Part shown: positions 53,700 through 64,000 of the stretch, piece by piece
Position numbering within the stretch: position 1 is the stretch's first letter
Layout of the letters: every line of letters begins with the position of its first letter
NCBI RefSeq assembly: GCF_902806685.2
Contig: NC_048548.1
Location: forward strand, 10,008,557 to 10,072,556
Length of the DNA: 64,000 nt
Source of the DNA: Maniola hyperantus
Lineage: Eukaryota; Arthropoda; Insecta; Lepidoptera; Nymphalidae
Reading direction: 5' to 3'
The notes under the pieces: model-generated
Seen by the model: the letters and a program-made list of their open reading frames with translations, nothing else
What the model was told of the DNA's origin: nothing
The model's database searches: none
Made by a program: the position numbers and the translations under genes

Positions 53700-55039
53700 A
53701 TTCAGATATTTATACAATAGAATGCAAAATAAAATAAAACAATGTATATATCACGCAAATGTTTCTTAAAATTTTTCTACATTTTCGGAAATAGGTATAT
53801 TCCCATTTGTTTTATCTACCTACTTTTGGATTGAAATAACTAATATCTTAATATTTTTTTAAGTTACATAACCGTGTAATCTGAGGTTACCTATATAATT
53901 TGTACAATCTGAGGTTATGTAATTTATACACCTAGCACCTAAGTTTATATCATCTAAATCATTTCTCGTGTCATTATATTGATAATCGAATAATATTAAA
54001 AAAAAAACTTAATTACTAATAGCATTTATGTCCATTTGTATTTTACATACCTTTTAAATGTTGAAAGAATTTTTGAAATCGGATGAGTAGTTTCGAGGAT
54101 TACCTCCTATTAATCCAAACTTACTTTACCTCTATAATATCATGTGTAGACTAATAAATCTTATTTAGAAGAGAACATGTATGATAGTACCTATTTAGGT
54201 CATTGTAATCACCAATTTCTGGACTGGGCATCTCATTACATTTCCCCTACGAAATACCTACCTATTACATATTGTAGCAGAGAGATACATTTCCATGCAA
54301 ATGAAATTCGTGGTGCGTGTTATCTGGGCGACGTATCTTTAATAACCATAAATCAACAAATCGAACCGTACCTAGCAATTATTTATTACCTAGAAAAACT
54401 CCAATTCAATTTTCCAGTTTAAGTTATTACAGTGTTTCGTGATCAAGCATCTTTCGATATTAATTTGTGTATTATATTTAGACTAGATTGTTTTTAACTT
54501 CATTAAATTCATATACGGAGACAAAAGTACCTAACATAATATTGGAGAGTCGAGTTATGAAGAATCATGCTTGGCCGCTATCTCACGTGATGATAAGTGT
54601 GCAAGTATAATGATAGGACAGTTCTATAACAGTTTTATAACTATCCTATCATTACCTCCCAGTGGTATACAATTATTACTACAGACTATAGGTACTTATA
54701 GTTTTGTCCATTACGATCAAAATAAATAGTATTTAAAAAACCTCTAAAGGCTAGATCACACATAACGCGTGACTGCAACGAGTTCAAAGCCGCTCCTAGA
54801 AATGGAAAATTAAAATCTATTACGAATATTATAGATGAAAAAGAGCGTCTATCTGTCTATATTATGTCGGTCTGCCTGTCTGACGGTCTGTCTCTCTGTT
54901 ACCTTTTCATCCGTAACTAATTTTGACGATATAGATATACTCCTAGAGATGGACATAGTTTATTAATTCAAAGAGTTTTCACGGGTTTCAGAAATGAAAA
55001 ACCTATAAATCGACATAATCTATAGTGTATTACATAAAA
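53700..55039. other. Intergenic stretch
   Basis: No gene. 54830-55025 carries a diverged ACTAATATTATAAA-family relic (GTCTGCCTGTCTGACGGTCT, CACGGGTTTCAGAAATGAAA). Confidence 0.5.
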
Positions 55040-55830
55040 ATATGAAGTCATTCACACTGGAGCGTACGAGTATGTACGAGCGTCGCCGTCGGGCATGCAA
55101 TGCGATCGCCGCGCGGTTGCGTCTGCGTCACACCTTGCAGTGTGACGTGCTTCGTACAATTTTTTTAAATTCAGAATTTATAAGTGATCTTAAATCACTG
55201 TGTGATTATGCCAGATTCATAGTATCGTAATTAAATCTCGATCCATTTTACTTAGATACATTACAAATCGCGCATTCCATGTGACGTCCTTCCGTATAGT
55301 TTCCGTTGCGTGAGTCGTGGTCTTTATGACCCGAGCTGAACTACCGAAGCAGGTATTTGCACAGTATCGGCAAAAAATTCAGAGATCGCCAAAAATTTGT
55401 CCGTACAACACGGTCTGCTAGCGAACTTTACAGATTTATGATTATCGAACAGCGCGGCGCTAGACGCTACTGGCCTATTGTTTTTCACGATTTATGGCCG
55501 ATGTTCGTATACGAGTCACTGGCACTTGCACTGGCACAACAATTCAAGTGAACGTCATTCGGCATTTGACGGAAACACGCGTGGTGTGGTCGTATTGTTC
55601 ACTATAGGTACGCTGCCCCGTGTTATAAATGAGGAATGGGCAACGATTTCTGCTTTTAATGCCTTAGTACACCGACGAATTTCCACGCGGGCGGTAATAA
55701 AAAAATTGACGCCTTTGAGTATAAAAAATTTAAAAGCGCAGAACCTTGACGTGACCGTAACGAACACGGAACAGAAAACGAACATACAGACAAAAAAACT
55801 TTTGTAATTATAATATAAAAGTTTTTTCTA
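55040..55830. other. Unexplained GC-richer patch
   Basis: Richer in G and C than its flanks, with open stretches of 60-110 codons in more than one frame (55042-55230, 55357-55551, 55478-55807). None shows a domain I recognise, and none has visible splice partners. It could be an old transposon body or a decayed gene. It ends near an AAAAAACTTTTGTAATTATA stretch. Confidence 0.35.
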
Positions 55831-56994
55831 CATGTAAATATATATACTTATCTTTTGTATTTTAGTAGTGTTAAAATATTGAGATAATAAAACATGTAAA
55901 AATATTCATAACCAACAACAAAAAAATATAAAAAGTAATTATTCACTTAAAAATTTTTTTTATTGACGAGTGGTCAATAGGTAAAAGCATGTGACCGAAA
56001 AGAAATGATGGCTATTTTATGAGTTTATGGGGATTCAAACTTGTACAAGTTTATTTCCATAAAAAATCTTTTATATTTATATTTGTATCGGATCATAACA
56101 AGATAAAGCCCGACCGCCGACTACAACCCGAGAACTGCCGATAGATATGTATTATGTAGGTACTTAGCGCTAGTTGTATTGTATTTATAGTAAAATTGTT
56201 TTTCTGTCGTTCGGTGTATTTTTTTAACATGTTTATGAACTCAGAATTTTCTTTTCTTTCATTTGACATCCCACTATACAATAGCAAATTTTGGAGACTT
56301 GTGGATATAACATCTGTCGGATTGATTTTATTCGTATTAAATGTAGCCTATGGCATCCGGATCACAATAACGAATCGATTGACACCGCATTCATCAAAAT
56401 CGGCTCAGTAGTTTAGGCGCTACGTCGGAACACACATGAATACAAACCTACATACATACATAGACTGCTAACCCCTTCTTACCCTTCTTACAAAATGGGG
56501 CAAATGGTTATTGGTATTGGATTGTGTTAGGTAGTATAATAATAACGCTAAGTTTTTGCTAGCGTTCTGGTTACACCCGGTATAAATATACGAGTCTAAT
56601 ATTTTATTATTATAGTCTATAAAGCCTATGGATAAATAAATCCTAAGTAGAGTTATTTTATTTTTGAAGCCTAGATTATAGGTACGTCCGTCATCACTCA
56701 TCTTCACTAAACAATCTTGTCATGTTTGGACGGAAGTTAGCTAATTTGTTATTCAAAGTACATATCATCTATCTTCTATTTGTATTTGTATTTGTAAATG
56801 TAAATGTAGCATCCGTAAGATATCGGTTTCCTATTCATATGATATTTATTCGTTCATCTATAAACATTCAAAGTTGAAAACTTATCTTTGAAAATAGGAA
56901 TGGAACTTATTTGAATTATTTCCTACCAAAATTGAATGTACTAAAGTAGGGAATAGAAAACTTCAGAAATGATTGCTTATATTTATGTACGATA

Positions 56995-57050
56995 TTTATA
57001 GTACGGAACCCTCAGTGCACGAGTCAGATTCGCACTTGGCCAGTTTTTGG
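56995..57050 (-). repeat. GCCAAGTGCGAGTC family fragment
   Basis: TAGTACGGAACCCTCAGTGC...CGCACTTGGCCAGTTTTT, a reverse terminal piece. Confidence 0.6.
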
Positions 57051-57254
57051 AACAGAAAGAAGCGTTGCGTGCGGTGCTCCTCTTGCACTGTATTGCAGCA
57101 GTGTGCGATCTAATAATGCTCCCATGTAATTAGAATTAGAATTAGAATTAGAATTTGTTTATTAATAACTTGGTACACAATCAATTAATTTACAAAAACC
57201 ACTATAATAATTAATAATCATTAAAGTAATATGTGTAAACAAAAACAACACAAA

Positions 57255-57297
57255 CGATAGAACTGCATTAGTGAAACACTGCGTCGCAATTCTATCG
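57255..57297 (-). other. Hairpin in the 3' UTR of the CR1/Jockey-like LINE
   Basis: CGATAGAACTGC (57255-57266) and GCAATTCTATCG (57286-57297) form a 12-bp stem with one mismatch position and a 19-nt loop, about 100 bp before the repeat tail. The 3' UTR is where a LINE's RT recognises its RNA. Confidence 0.5.
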
Positions 57298-57539
57298 CCC
57301 ATCCCTCGAGTAATGAAACACATAATTGAAAAAAGTCTAAATATAACTATTTGCTATAGATTACAAAAAATAATGATAATAATACAAAACATTAACTATA
57401 ACATTCATTAGATTAATCAAAGTAAGAGCTAAAAATTGAATTACAAAGTTACATGCAAGAACAAGTAGGTAAGTTAATAATATAAAAAGTGTAGGTGTAT
57501 GGGTGTGTGTGTTGTAAAGTGTGAGTGTAATGTAAGAAT

Positions 57540-59318
57540 TTATATTTGAGATTTTAGAAGTAGTTCAGTCTGGTCATAATTAAGGGTGAGTAGCCAATTA
57601 GTCAGTATCACTTTACATTTACTTGATGTGAGAGGGTAGATGTGTAATAGTTTGTTAATTTTGTTGTAGATTAATGAACTGATGTAGTATGAGTGACGAC
57701 TCGCTAAAGTGGTTCTACACGGCTCAATTAGACAGACTTTGTCAAACCTACGCTTACTCTTGCCAAATTCAGGATCATAAAAGGTTTTGGCATGCCTACG
57801 TAGGGTTAACAAAAGTATGAAGAGCTGACGTACAGTTAAGACCTTGCTCAGTTTATATAATTCTGTGGTCGAAAAAAGGATAGGTTTTGACAACATGACT
57901 TTAAGAGCCGCTCGCTGAGCCCGTTCCAGCCTCAGCATTATTGTTTTGCCGGCACCTCCCCAGACTGTGATGCAATAGCTCAGCACAGACTGCACGAACG
58001 CAAAGTATATGGTTTTCAAGGTTTCAAAGCTAGCTGAATTTCTGAGATTTCTAAAGACAAACAAAACCTTTCTAACTCTAGAGATAACAGATTCAATGTG
58101 CTCGTTCCAAGTAAGGCTTTGGTCAATAATGACACCAAGATATTTAAGACTCTGCGCACGAGCAACACGGCTACAGCTACAATCAGGGTTAAGAGGGGCC
58201 GAGCAATAATGAGCAGTAATTGTAAAAGAGTCGGATGGTAAGGAACCCGTTGAACCAAATGCAATATATTTCGTCTTTTCAACATTGACTGTTAGTAAAT
58301 TGTTAGACAGCCAATTTATGACATTTGATAAAGCCAACTCAGCATTCCTACGTGCATCATCCCATGTAACACCATGAACAAGTAAAGTAGTGTCATCGGC
58401 ATAAGTAATTATTTTGCAGTTAGGCAATGTAAGTTGGCAAAGCTCGTTGATATACACAAGAAATAAGGTAGGCCCAAGTACACTGCCTTGCGGAACCCCA
58501 AAGTTGAGAGGACTTTCATGACTAGTAACATTATTCATGGTAGTGCATTGAGTCCGCTCCGAGAGGTAACTTTTGAAAAGAGATAAAGCTAAACCTCGCA
58601 CTCCTAGCCTTTCAAGTTTATTTAATATTTTGGGAATAGAGACAGTGTCGAAGGCTTTTGAAAGGTCCAGGAATATACCTATAGTCTTTTTCCTGCCGTC
58701 CAAATTCCGTATCACAGTCTCGGACAAACTGATAACTGCATCTTCAGTCGACTTATTTGCTCTGAAACCGTATTGATTGTCTGCGAGTAAGTTGTTTTTA
58801 TTTAAGAATGATATCAGTCTACGATTAAGGAGCTTTTCAAGGATTTTAGAAAGACCACTTAGCACAGAAATTGGCCTATAATTATCGACACAGTCTCTAG
58901 GTCCCTTCTTGTGAATAGGGTGTACGATGGCTCTTTTAAAAACTTTTGGAAACACACCAGTTGTTAAACAAAGATTGCAGACGTGAGTTAAAACAGGTGA
59001 GAGAACCTTTCTAGCTAATTTTATGATAGATGTTGGTATGCCATCCCAGCCCACAGCACAGTTATTTTTTAGGCCAATTATGAGCGCTTCCACCTCTTCG
59101 TTGTCAACACTATTTAAGAACATCGAATTAGGGACTAAAGTAGGACTTTTTTGCGAAAGGGAAGATTCATTGGTTGATCGTTTTTTAAAATTAGATGCTA
59201 AGTTCCTACCTATATTTACAAAAAATTCATTAACCTTATTAGCCGAAGAAACTGGGTCACTTGTAAGAGTTACCAGATCATTTAAATCCTTAGATCTATG
59301 TTTTTGCATATTTGAGAA

Positions 59319-59324
<6 letters not shown>
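57540..59324 (-). pseudogene. Reverse transcriptase frame of the CR1/Jockey-like LINE
   Basis: 589 open codons from the ATG at 59309, plus a few more up to the insertion point. RT motifs in order: GWDGIPTSIIK, PIHKKGPRDCVDNYRPISVL, QYGFRANKST, FLDLSKAFDTV (about 58646-58678), GVPQGSVLGPTLFLVYIN, and the catalytic YADD (58393-58404). The C-terminal domain runs to the stop at 57540. No stop or frameshift occurs within this part, so the copy was fairly young when the second LINE cut it. The missing N-terminal endonuclease and the insertion make it inactive. Confidence 0.88.

Positions 59325-59355
<31 letters not shown>
59323..59355 (-). other. Poly(A) tail of the inserted LINE
   Basis: A run of 33 T on the + strand. 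It marks the 3' end of the minus-strand element at 59325-62513. Confidence 0.85.
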
Positions 59356-59359
<4 letters not shown>

Positions 59360-62300
59360 CAATAAAACTTAAAGCTAGCCTTATCTAATTACTATATAAA
59401 TCATGACCGCGTGGAATGGTGCCAAGAATACTGGCTGCATTTCCGCGCTGGACAGCTAGGCTGATCCGCTGCGCAAAAAATGAGCCAGCCCTTCTGTCAC
59501 CAGTTGAGGCTATTAATCGCGGTGAAATGTCTCGTAAAAAATTTTTAGCACTAAGACTCCATGGCCCCAGGGTCTCCACGGCAAACGGCACAAAAATGTA
59601 ACTCTCTATAAGAGAGGCATACTTGCGCCGCTTGCCGTTTTCAGCTGTTTCTGCTGCGGCTCCCGGTCTTGATGCTGTCTTCCTGATATGACACGGGGCC
59701 AATGTGTCAACGCAAGTTGCGTCCCACATTAGCGCCCGTCCCCGTTCCCAGGGAACCAGCGTCAATCCATCAGGTCTCTTGCCATCATCCCGACTAATCC
59801 CTGCCGGCTCAATGAGCGCAGGAATATTTATGGTGGCAAGAGCTCTTTTAATTGTATCGTTAAGAGAGCCATGCCTAAACAGCCTACCGGAGCTCCTTTG
59901 GCAAGAGAGTCCGTGGATTCCAAATTTATCAACCTCTTTTCCACACGGACATCTGTGCTGATGGCACAGTGGTGTTCCCAATCTGAGACCTAGAGCCACA
60001 CGAAAACTTTCGTTATCTAAAAGTGTGCCGAGATTTTTTGATGGCAAGGCATGCAGCCAATACCCAGATTCCTTTTCGGATAATGCTAGAAGCCTGGCAC
60101 GATCTCTGTCACTTGTAAGATTTTGAACCAAATTCGTATGTGTCAGTTGAACCAATGGCAAATCCCAAAGTTTTTGTGTAGTACGTTCCTTCGGGATGTC
60201 GACATTGGGACATCTGACCTTCCAACTCTCTAGGGCCTCTGTGGCATAGGTCAATGATGAATTGGATTTGAGAATTTGAGAGCTAAGCTCTTTTATACTA
60301 TGCACAGAAAAGCCGGAAGAGCTACACTGGAAATTTTCCTCACGCCGATGCCACCGTACTTGACCGGTAAAGTTGCTTGGTTCCAGGAGTGCTCATCAAA
60401 AGTTAAATTTAGAATTTGTTCTAGTGTACTTTTAAGGGTGGCATCCATGTTATCGAGTAGTCCATGAAATTTCCAAATTGGGCTCGCGCGGAGAATGTAA
60501 ATTAATTTAGGTACAAAAAGGCAATATTTTAGGATCGAAAATGCAATGTGAGAATTTAGAGTGCCCAATTTGTCGGTATTAGCCGAAAATGTTCTGACTT
60601 TTTGATCCAAGAGTGGTTGTATGGATTCATTATAAAGAGGAGCACCGAGAAGGCAAAGTGAACGTTTATCAAGTATTTTAATATTAGGTGAAATTTCATT
60701 GAATAATTCAGAGGCCAATAGAATTCTTTCTTGCGACAGTTTTTCTGTAAAAAACAATTCGCATTTCGAAAAATTAAGTTCTAAACCAATTTTCCCAAAC
60801 TGTTGCTTAATATGATTAAGATCTTTTAGAACGTCATCCACGTTGCCCCCAATGGTTCCATCATCAAGATACCATATGTTAAATTTAGATGTTAAATTTG
60901 AGATATGGTTATGGATCCCTAAGCTGAACAGGGCCGGACCTAAAGGATCCCCCTGCTGAACGCCTACAGAAGACTTAATATCGCTATCTCCAAAGAATAA
61001 TTTAGAAGCAGAGCTGTAACATTGCCAAACATATGGGTAAATTTCAGGAAGTTGCGTTGAGACTTCTGTCAGCAAAGTTGCCCTGTCCAAAGAATTAAAA
61101 GCATTCTTTACATCTACTTTCAGCAGTACCTCAACCTCGCCATTCGTTAAGAAAGTACGAGCCGAATGAACTGCTGCTTCACAACCTCCTTTACTGCCGA
61201 ATCCAACTTGAATAGGTTGGAATTTATCCTTTAGGGTAGAGACTATGTGACTACACGCTAATTTTGACGCCAAACGGCGAAAAGTACAGCCAACAGCGAT
61301 GGGACGGATGCCACCATCTTTCTTATTGAAAGCACAAAGCCTCGCGCCATAAAGGAATGGTAGAAAGGATGAATTTACCTCGCCAGATAACATGAAATTA
61401 CATAGTCTGGTAATGTCGCTCAGTAGCGCCTTGCCGGCGTCCCCAGCAGTAACTCCCACAAGATCCTTAAGATGTTGTGGCGTTATGCCGTCCATGCCAC
61501 CAGCAGAGCCACTAGAAAACGACATTATCGCAGCGTAAGTTTCTTCATCCTTTATCTGTAAATAAGAAGTGTTAGAAGGTGGATCTGGCAGCACAGAATC
61601 GGTATTTGGTAAGGGATGCTTGTCACGTAAGGCTTCCAGCGTTATATCATTGAATGGAGCCAGTGTATCACTAGAAAACAAAATGCGGGCGGCGTTTTTA
61701 AGATCCCCATCCATAACCTTGTTTTCCACAATTTTCTTCAAATTGTAATTTTGTGTTCGAAATGAGCAGTCAGGGATTGGAAAAACGCGATCAGCCAAAC
61801 TATTTTTTTTTAATTTTGTACATAGCGACCCGATTTCTGACTTATTAACATAGAAATGTCTATATGCAAAAAAAAAGAGGTTTTGCCAATCTAAAAGTGA
61901 ATTTGATAGCACATTTTGGATTGTATGTGATAAGGATCTAGCTAACGATATCCTAGCTCCTCGCGGAATGCGTTTTATTAATGGAATATTTTGACTGTAT
62001 TTGGATAATAAAATTTCAAATGGTACCTGGTTATCGCTTCCTGATTGGGTTTGATCGCACATCAAATTTGGGCAAGTAAGAGGCCGTGTAGGCGGTCCGT
62101 GACAACGTGCGATGTGAATATTAAGGCCTTTGCGACCCTTAAACTGCCTGCCATCGCTACAGTGGGGGCATTCTAGGTATTCACCTTGAGAAGCACTGGG
62201 GTTCATACTTCGAAACACGTAAAAATAAAAACACTAAAACACTACACAATAGCGTCTATAAGCGCGCGGAGCCCCGACAGCGGCAACCAGGAGGCCTGCA

Positions 62301-62513
62301 GAGCAGGCGCTGCCCGTTGAGGCCCCTGAAACAAAAAGTGCTGTTAGTATCGCATATCAGGCGTGAAAATAATACCACGGGGTATTTCGCGAATAAGTGC
62401 CAATTTGATGCCAATATTATTCCAGAATAACCGAGCCAAATATTTAATAAATAAAAATTTTGAAACGAGCAAATTTTTCTCATTGACATCTCACTGACAC
62501 TTTCTCCTATATC
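59325..62513 (-). mobile_element. Poly(A)-tailed LINE with restriction-like endonuclease, inserted in another LINE
   Basis: About 3.2 kb, with a single coding region for a zinc finger, reverse transcriptase and C-terminal restriction-like endonuclease, a short 5' UTR (about 62207-62513) and a poly(A) tail. The target duplication AGAAAAGATT occurs at 59315-59324 and 62514-62523. The arrangement is that of early-branching LINEs with a restriction-like endonuclease (R2, R4, NeSL, Utopia types). I cannot pick the clade. Those groups often choose specific targets, but this copy went into the RT frame of a CR1/Jockey-like LINE. Confidence 0.87.
59385..62206 (-). pseudogene. Zinc finger-RT-endonuclease protein of the inserted LINE, one frameshift
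   Basis: Probably one protein of about 945 aa. From the ATG at 62204-62206: a C2H2-like finger (CPHC...H....H), an N-terminal linker, and RT with FNKKDGGIRPIAVG, VDVKNAFNSLD, GVQQGDPLGPALF and a catalytic YLDD box (near 60870). The first frame stops at 60293-60295. The second frame, displaced by one base and overlapping at 60293-60305, begins with VHSIKELSS and encodes a CCHC-type motif (CPCG...HGLSC) and the restriction-like endonuclease (RDDGKRPDGLTLVPW...WDATCVD), then the conserved tail FVPFAVETLGPW...QRISLAVQRGNAASILGT. The second frame lacks an ATG start (GTG), so I read the break as a mutational frameshift in one ORF. No other lesion is seen. Confidence 0.82.
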
Positions 62514-62679
62514 AGAAAAGATTGATAAGATCCCATGTTTTTTTAGCGTTATTTTTTGCCTTTCGAAATTCTTCACGTTCATAGTCAGTTTTTACTTTTT
62601 TTATTAAGTTATTACAAAAATTTTTGTAACGCATGTAAGTAGTTTTTTTATCAGTGTTTGTGGGTTTTTTTATCAGTAA
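62514..62679 (-). pseudogene. Displaced upstream piece of the CR1/Jockey-like LINE
   Basis: In reverse it reads ...TYMRYKNFCNNLIKKVKTDY... and ...TWDLINLFS, a typical pre-RT stretch of these LINEs. It connects in frame to 59324 when the inserted element and one copy of its target duplication are removed. An in-frame TAA lies at 62680-62682. Confidence 0.8.
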
Positions 62680-62682
62680 TTA

Positions 62683-62993
62683 AATATTTAGTACGAGTAA
62701 GTTTCTATTTCCTACCATCCGTAATTATTAAGTGGAGTGCAGATTGATTCATTAGATAGATTCGGGAGCACATCAGCCTAATTGCTCGCGTCCGTCAGTC
62801 AAACGGTGTGATAATGGCTATTTCAGGTATCGCTGTAATTCAATTAATTGTAGCAAATTGTTTGCGTAATAATTATCCTAATGTAGGTGTTAATATTATT
62901 ATCGACAATAACGTAACTGTATAGGGGCATAGAGTGTGGTGTGTCGACGAGATAGAGCAAGACGTTTGTGTAGCTGTGGTCCATCTTCTTCTT
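62683..62993. other. Short unassigned stretch
   Basis: Nothing recognised. Confidence 0.4.
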
Positions 62994-63210
62994 CTAAATA
63001 TATAAAAGAATTGACTGACTAACTGATCTATCAACGCACAGCTCAAACTACTGGACGGATCGGGCTGGAATTTGGCATGCAGATAGCTATTATGACGTAG
63101 GCATCATACTAGGCGTAAGAAAGGATTTTTGAAAATTCAACCCCTGAGGGGGTGAAATACGGGTTTGAAATTTGTCTAGTCCACGCGGACGAAGTCGCGA
63201 GCATAAGCTA
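62994..63210 (+). repeat. TGACTGACTGAC...GCATAAGCTA repeat, copy 6
   Basis: TATATAAAAGAATTGACTGA...ATCAACGCACAGCTCAAACT...CGCGGACGAAGTCGCGAGCATAAGCTA. Confidence 0.8.
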
Positions 63211-63224
63211 ATTACTAAATAGTC

Positions 63225-63535
63225 ACCATTATCATCAACATCGCCGGCTCACTACAGAGCACGGGTCTCATCTCAGAGTGAGAAGGGTTTTGGCCATAGG
63301 CATAGTCTATAACGCTAGCCAAGTGCGGGTTGGAAAACTTCACACGCCTTTGAGAACATTATAGAGAACTCTCAGGCATGCAGGTTTCCTCGCGATGTTT
63401 TCATTCACTGTTTAAAGCAAGTGATATTTAACTACTTAAAACGCACATAACTCCGAAAAGTTAGAAGTGCGTGCCAGGGATCGAACCCCCGACCTCGTCC
63501 CAAGGCTTACGTCCTCACCACTATCACAGCCATAA
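63225..63535 (-). repeat. tRNA-derived SINE, reverse copy
   Basis: Reverse of 31858-32185: CGCCGGCTCACTACAGAGCA ... GCATGCAGGTTTCCTCGCGA ... GGGATCGAACCCCCGACCTC ... ACCACTATCACAGCC. The (ATG)n tail is replaced by ACCATTATCATCAACATC. Confidence 0.82.
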
Positions 63536-63578
63536 ATTTTTATTTCTTACTTACAACCCGTTTAAGTACTAAAAGAAT

Positions 63579-63734
63579 CTGGTGTCGATTAAAAATCTAA
63601 AAAAATAATTAAAAACTCAACAAGTGGCAGATAAAAATTCGTAGTACGTGTATCAGTGACAAAGATGCGAACATAAACGTACTACAAATTTTTGTCTGCC
63701 ACTTGTTGAGTTTTTAATTTTTAATCGACGCCAG
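63579..63734. mobile_element. Foldback element at the right edge
   Basis: The arms CTGGTGTCGATTAAAAATCT... and ...TTTTTAATCGACGCCAGG pair, as do ACTCAACAAGTGGCAGATAA and its partner near 63696-63714 and CGTAGTACGT with ACGTACTAC. The loop is about 25 bp. It is AT-rich and noncoding. Confidence 0.8.
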
Positions 63735-64000
63735 GTCCATTCATTTAGTAAACGCATTGTACTTACTATGAATTTGAATCGTTAAGATTACTCCCAAGTG
63801 TATTTTTGTCACTGTAGCAACACGACGACGTAGACAATGCTCTACGCAAGTCTACGCTTATTGCTTCTACGATTTGAAACAGTAATTAACTATGTAGACT
63901 AAATTTTCATTGTGGTTAGAACAGAAAGTCTATTATTATTGACGTTTGCCTTATAATACCTATTACGTATGCTCGTAGGATTGTTTTTTAGTGGTGATTT
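63735..64000. other. Right edge, nothing recognised
   Basis: No gene or repeat identified in the last 266 bases. Confidence 0.4.

Larger units (their letters stand above)
57128..62679 (-). mobile_element. CR1/Jockey-like LINE, 5' truncated and split by another LINE
   Basis: Minus-strand non-LTR retrotransposon. The 3' end is 57128-57539 with a (TTAGAA)4 tail (57130-57153 on the + strand). The RT frame is 57540-59324, and its upstream continuation is 62514-62679, displaced by the inserted LINE at 59325-62513. In the continuation the frame reads ...YKNFCNNLIKKV...TWDLINLFS and joins SNMQKH at 59309 without loss or gain of a base. Beyond 62679 an in-frame stop appears, and no AP-endonuclease is found, so the element is truncated there. 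The YADD box and motif order place it in the CR1/Jockey group. Confidence 0.85.

Noticed and set aside
62256..62582. 108-codon minus-strand frame
   Set aside because: It crosses the boundary between the inserted LINE's 5' UTR and the outer LINE, in a frame different from the outer LINE's RT.

Overview
This looks like eukaryotic nuclear DNA from an insect, most likely a moth or butterfly. It is AT-rich, has spliced genes with GT-AG introns, carries GTAGGTA-type simple repeats, and is full of interspersed repeats of types I know from Lepidoptera: tRNA-headed SINEs ending in (GAT)n, short repeats ending in ...GCATAAGCTAGTA, RTE-type LINE tails, and Ty3/gypsy and BEL/Pao LTR elements. I could not search any database, so the organism and several family names are judgement calls.

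Layout. 1-504 is unassigned. 505-9919 is a complete, apparently intact Ty3/gypsy-type LTR retrotransposon (copy A, + strand, target duplication TTGC). After a 1.5-kb spacer, 11435-20878 holds a second, almost identical copy in the opposite orientation (copy B, target duplication TAAG) whose pol has a one-base frameshift. In both copies gag and pol overlap at a textbook -1 slippery heptamer directly before the gag stop.

Host genes. From 22077 the window holds two paralogous multi-exon genes for small four-transmembrane proteins: gene 1 (22077-26583, three exons, 138 aa) and gene 2 (38636-48433, four exons, 126 aa). Both start with a tiny phase-0 first exon encoding a similar ...IIK(x)(x)EL peptide. 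A third homologous terminal exon (30562-30827) lacks a gene of its own and fits in phase onto gene 1, so it may be an alternative last exon. Between the two last exons sits a young BEL/Pao element (26675-29843) that has lost pol and keeps one 540-aa gag-type frame. The introns and flanks hold at least ten foldback or MITE-like elements, several flanked by TTAA. One foldback lies in the presumed 3' UTR of gene 2. A third host gene, intronless, at 51255-53051, encodes a divergent ionotropic chemoreceptor.

Right end. 57128-62679 is a CR1/Jockey-like LINE (minus strand) whose coding frame is split by a second, poly(A)-tailed LINE (59325-62513, minus) encoding an N-terminal zinc finger, a YLDD reverse transcriptase and a restriction-like endonuclease. 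A 10-bp target duplication marks the nested insertion, and the outer LINE's frame joins exactly across it. Related fragments of the endonuclease LINE lie at 53276-53569 and 22455-22614. The last 1.3 kb is repeats (a SINE, a short interspersed repeat and a foldback).
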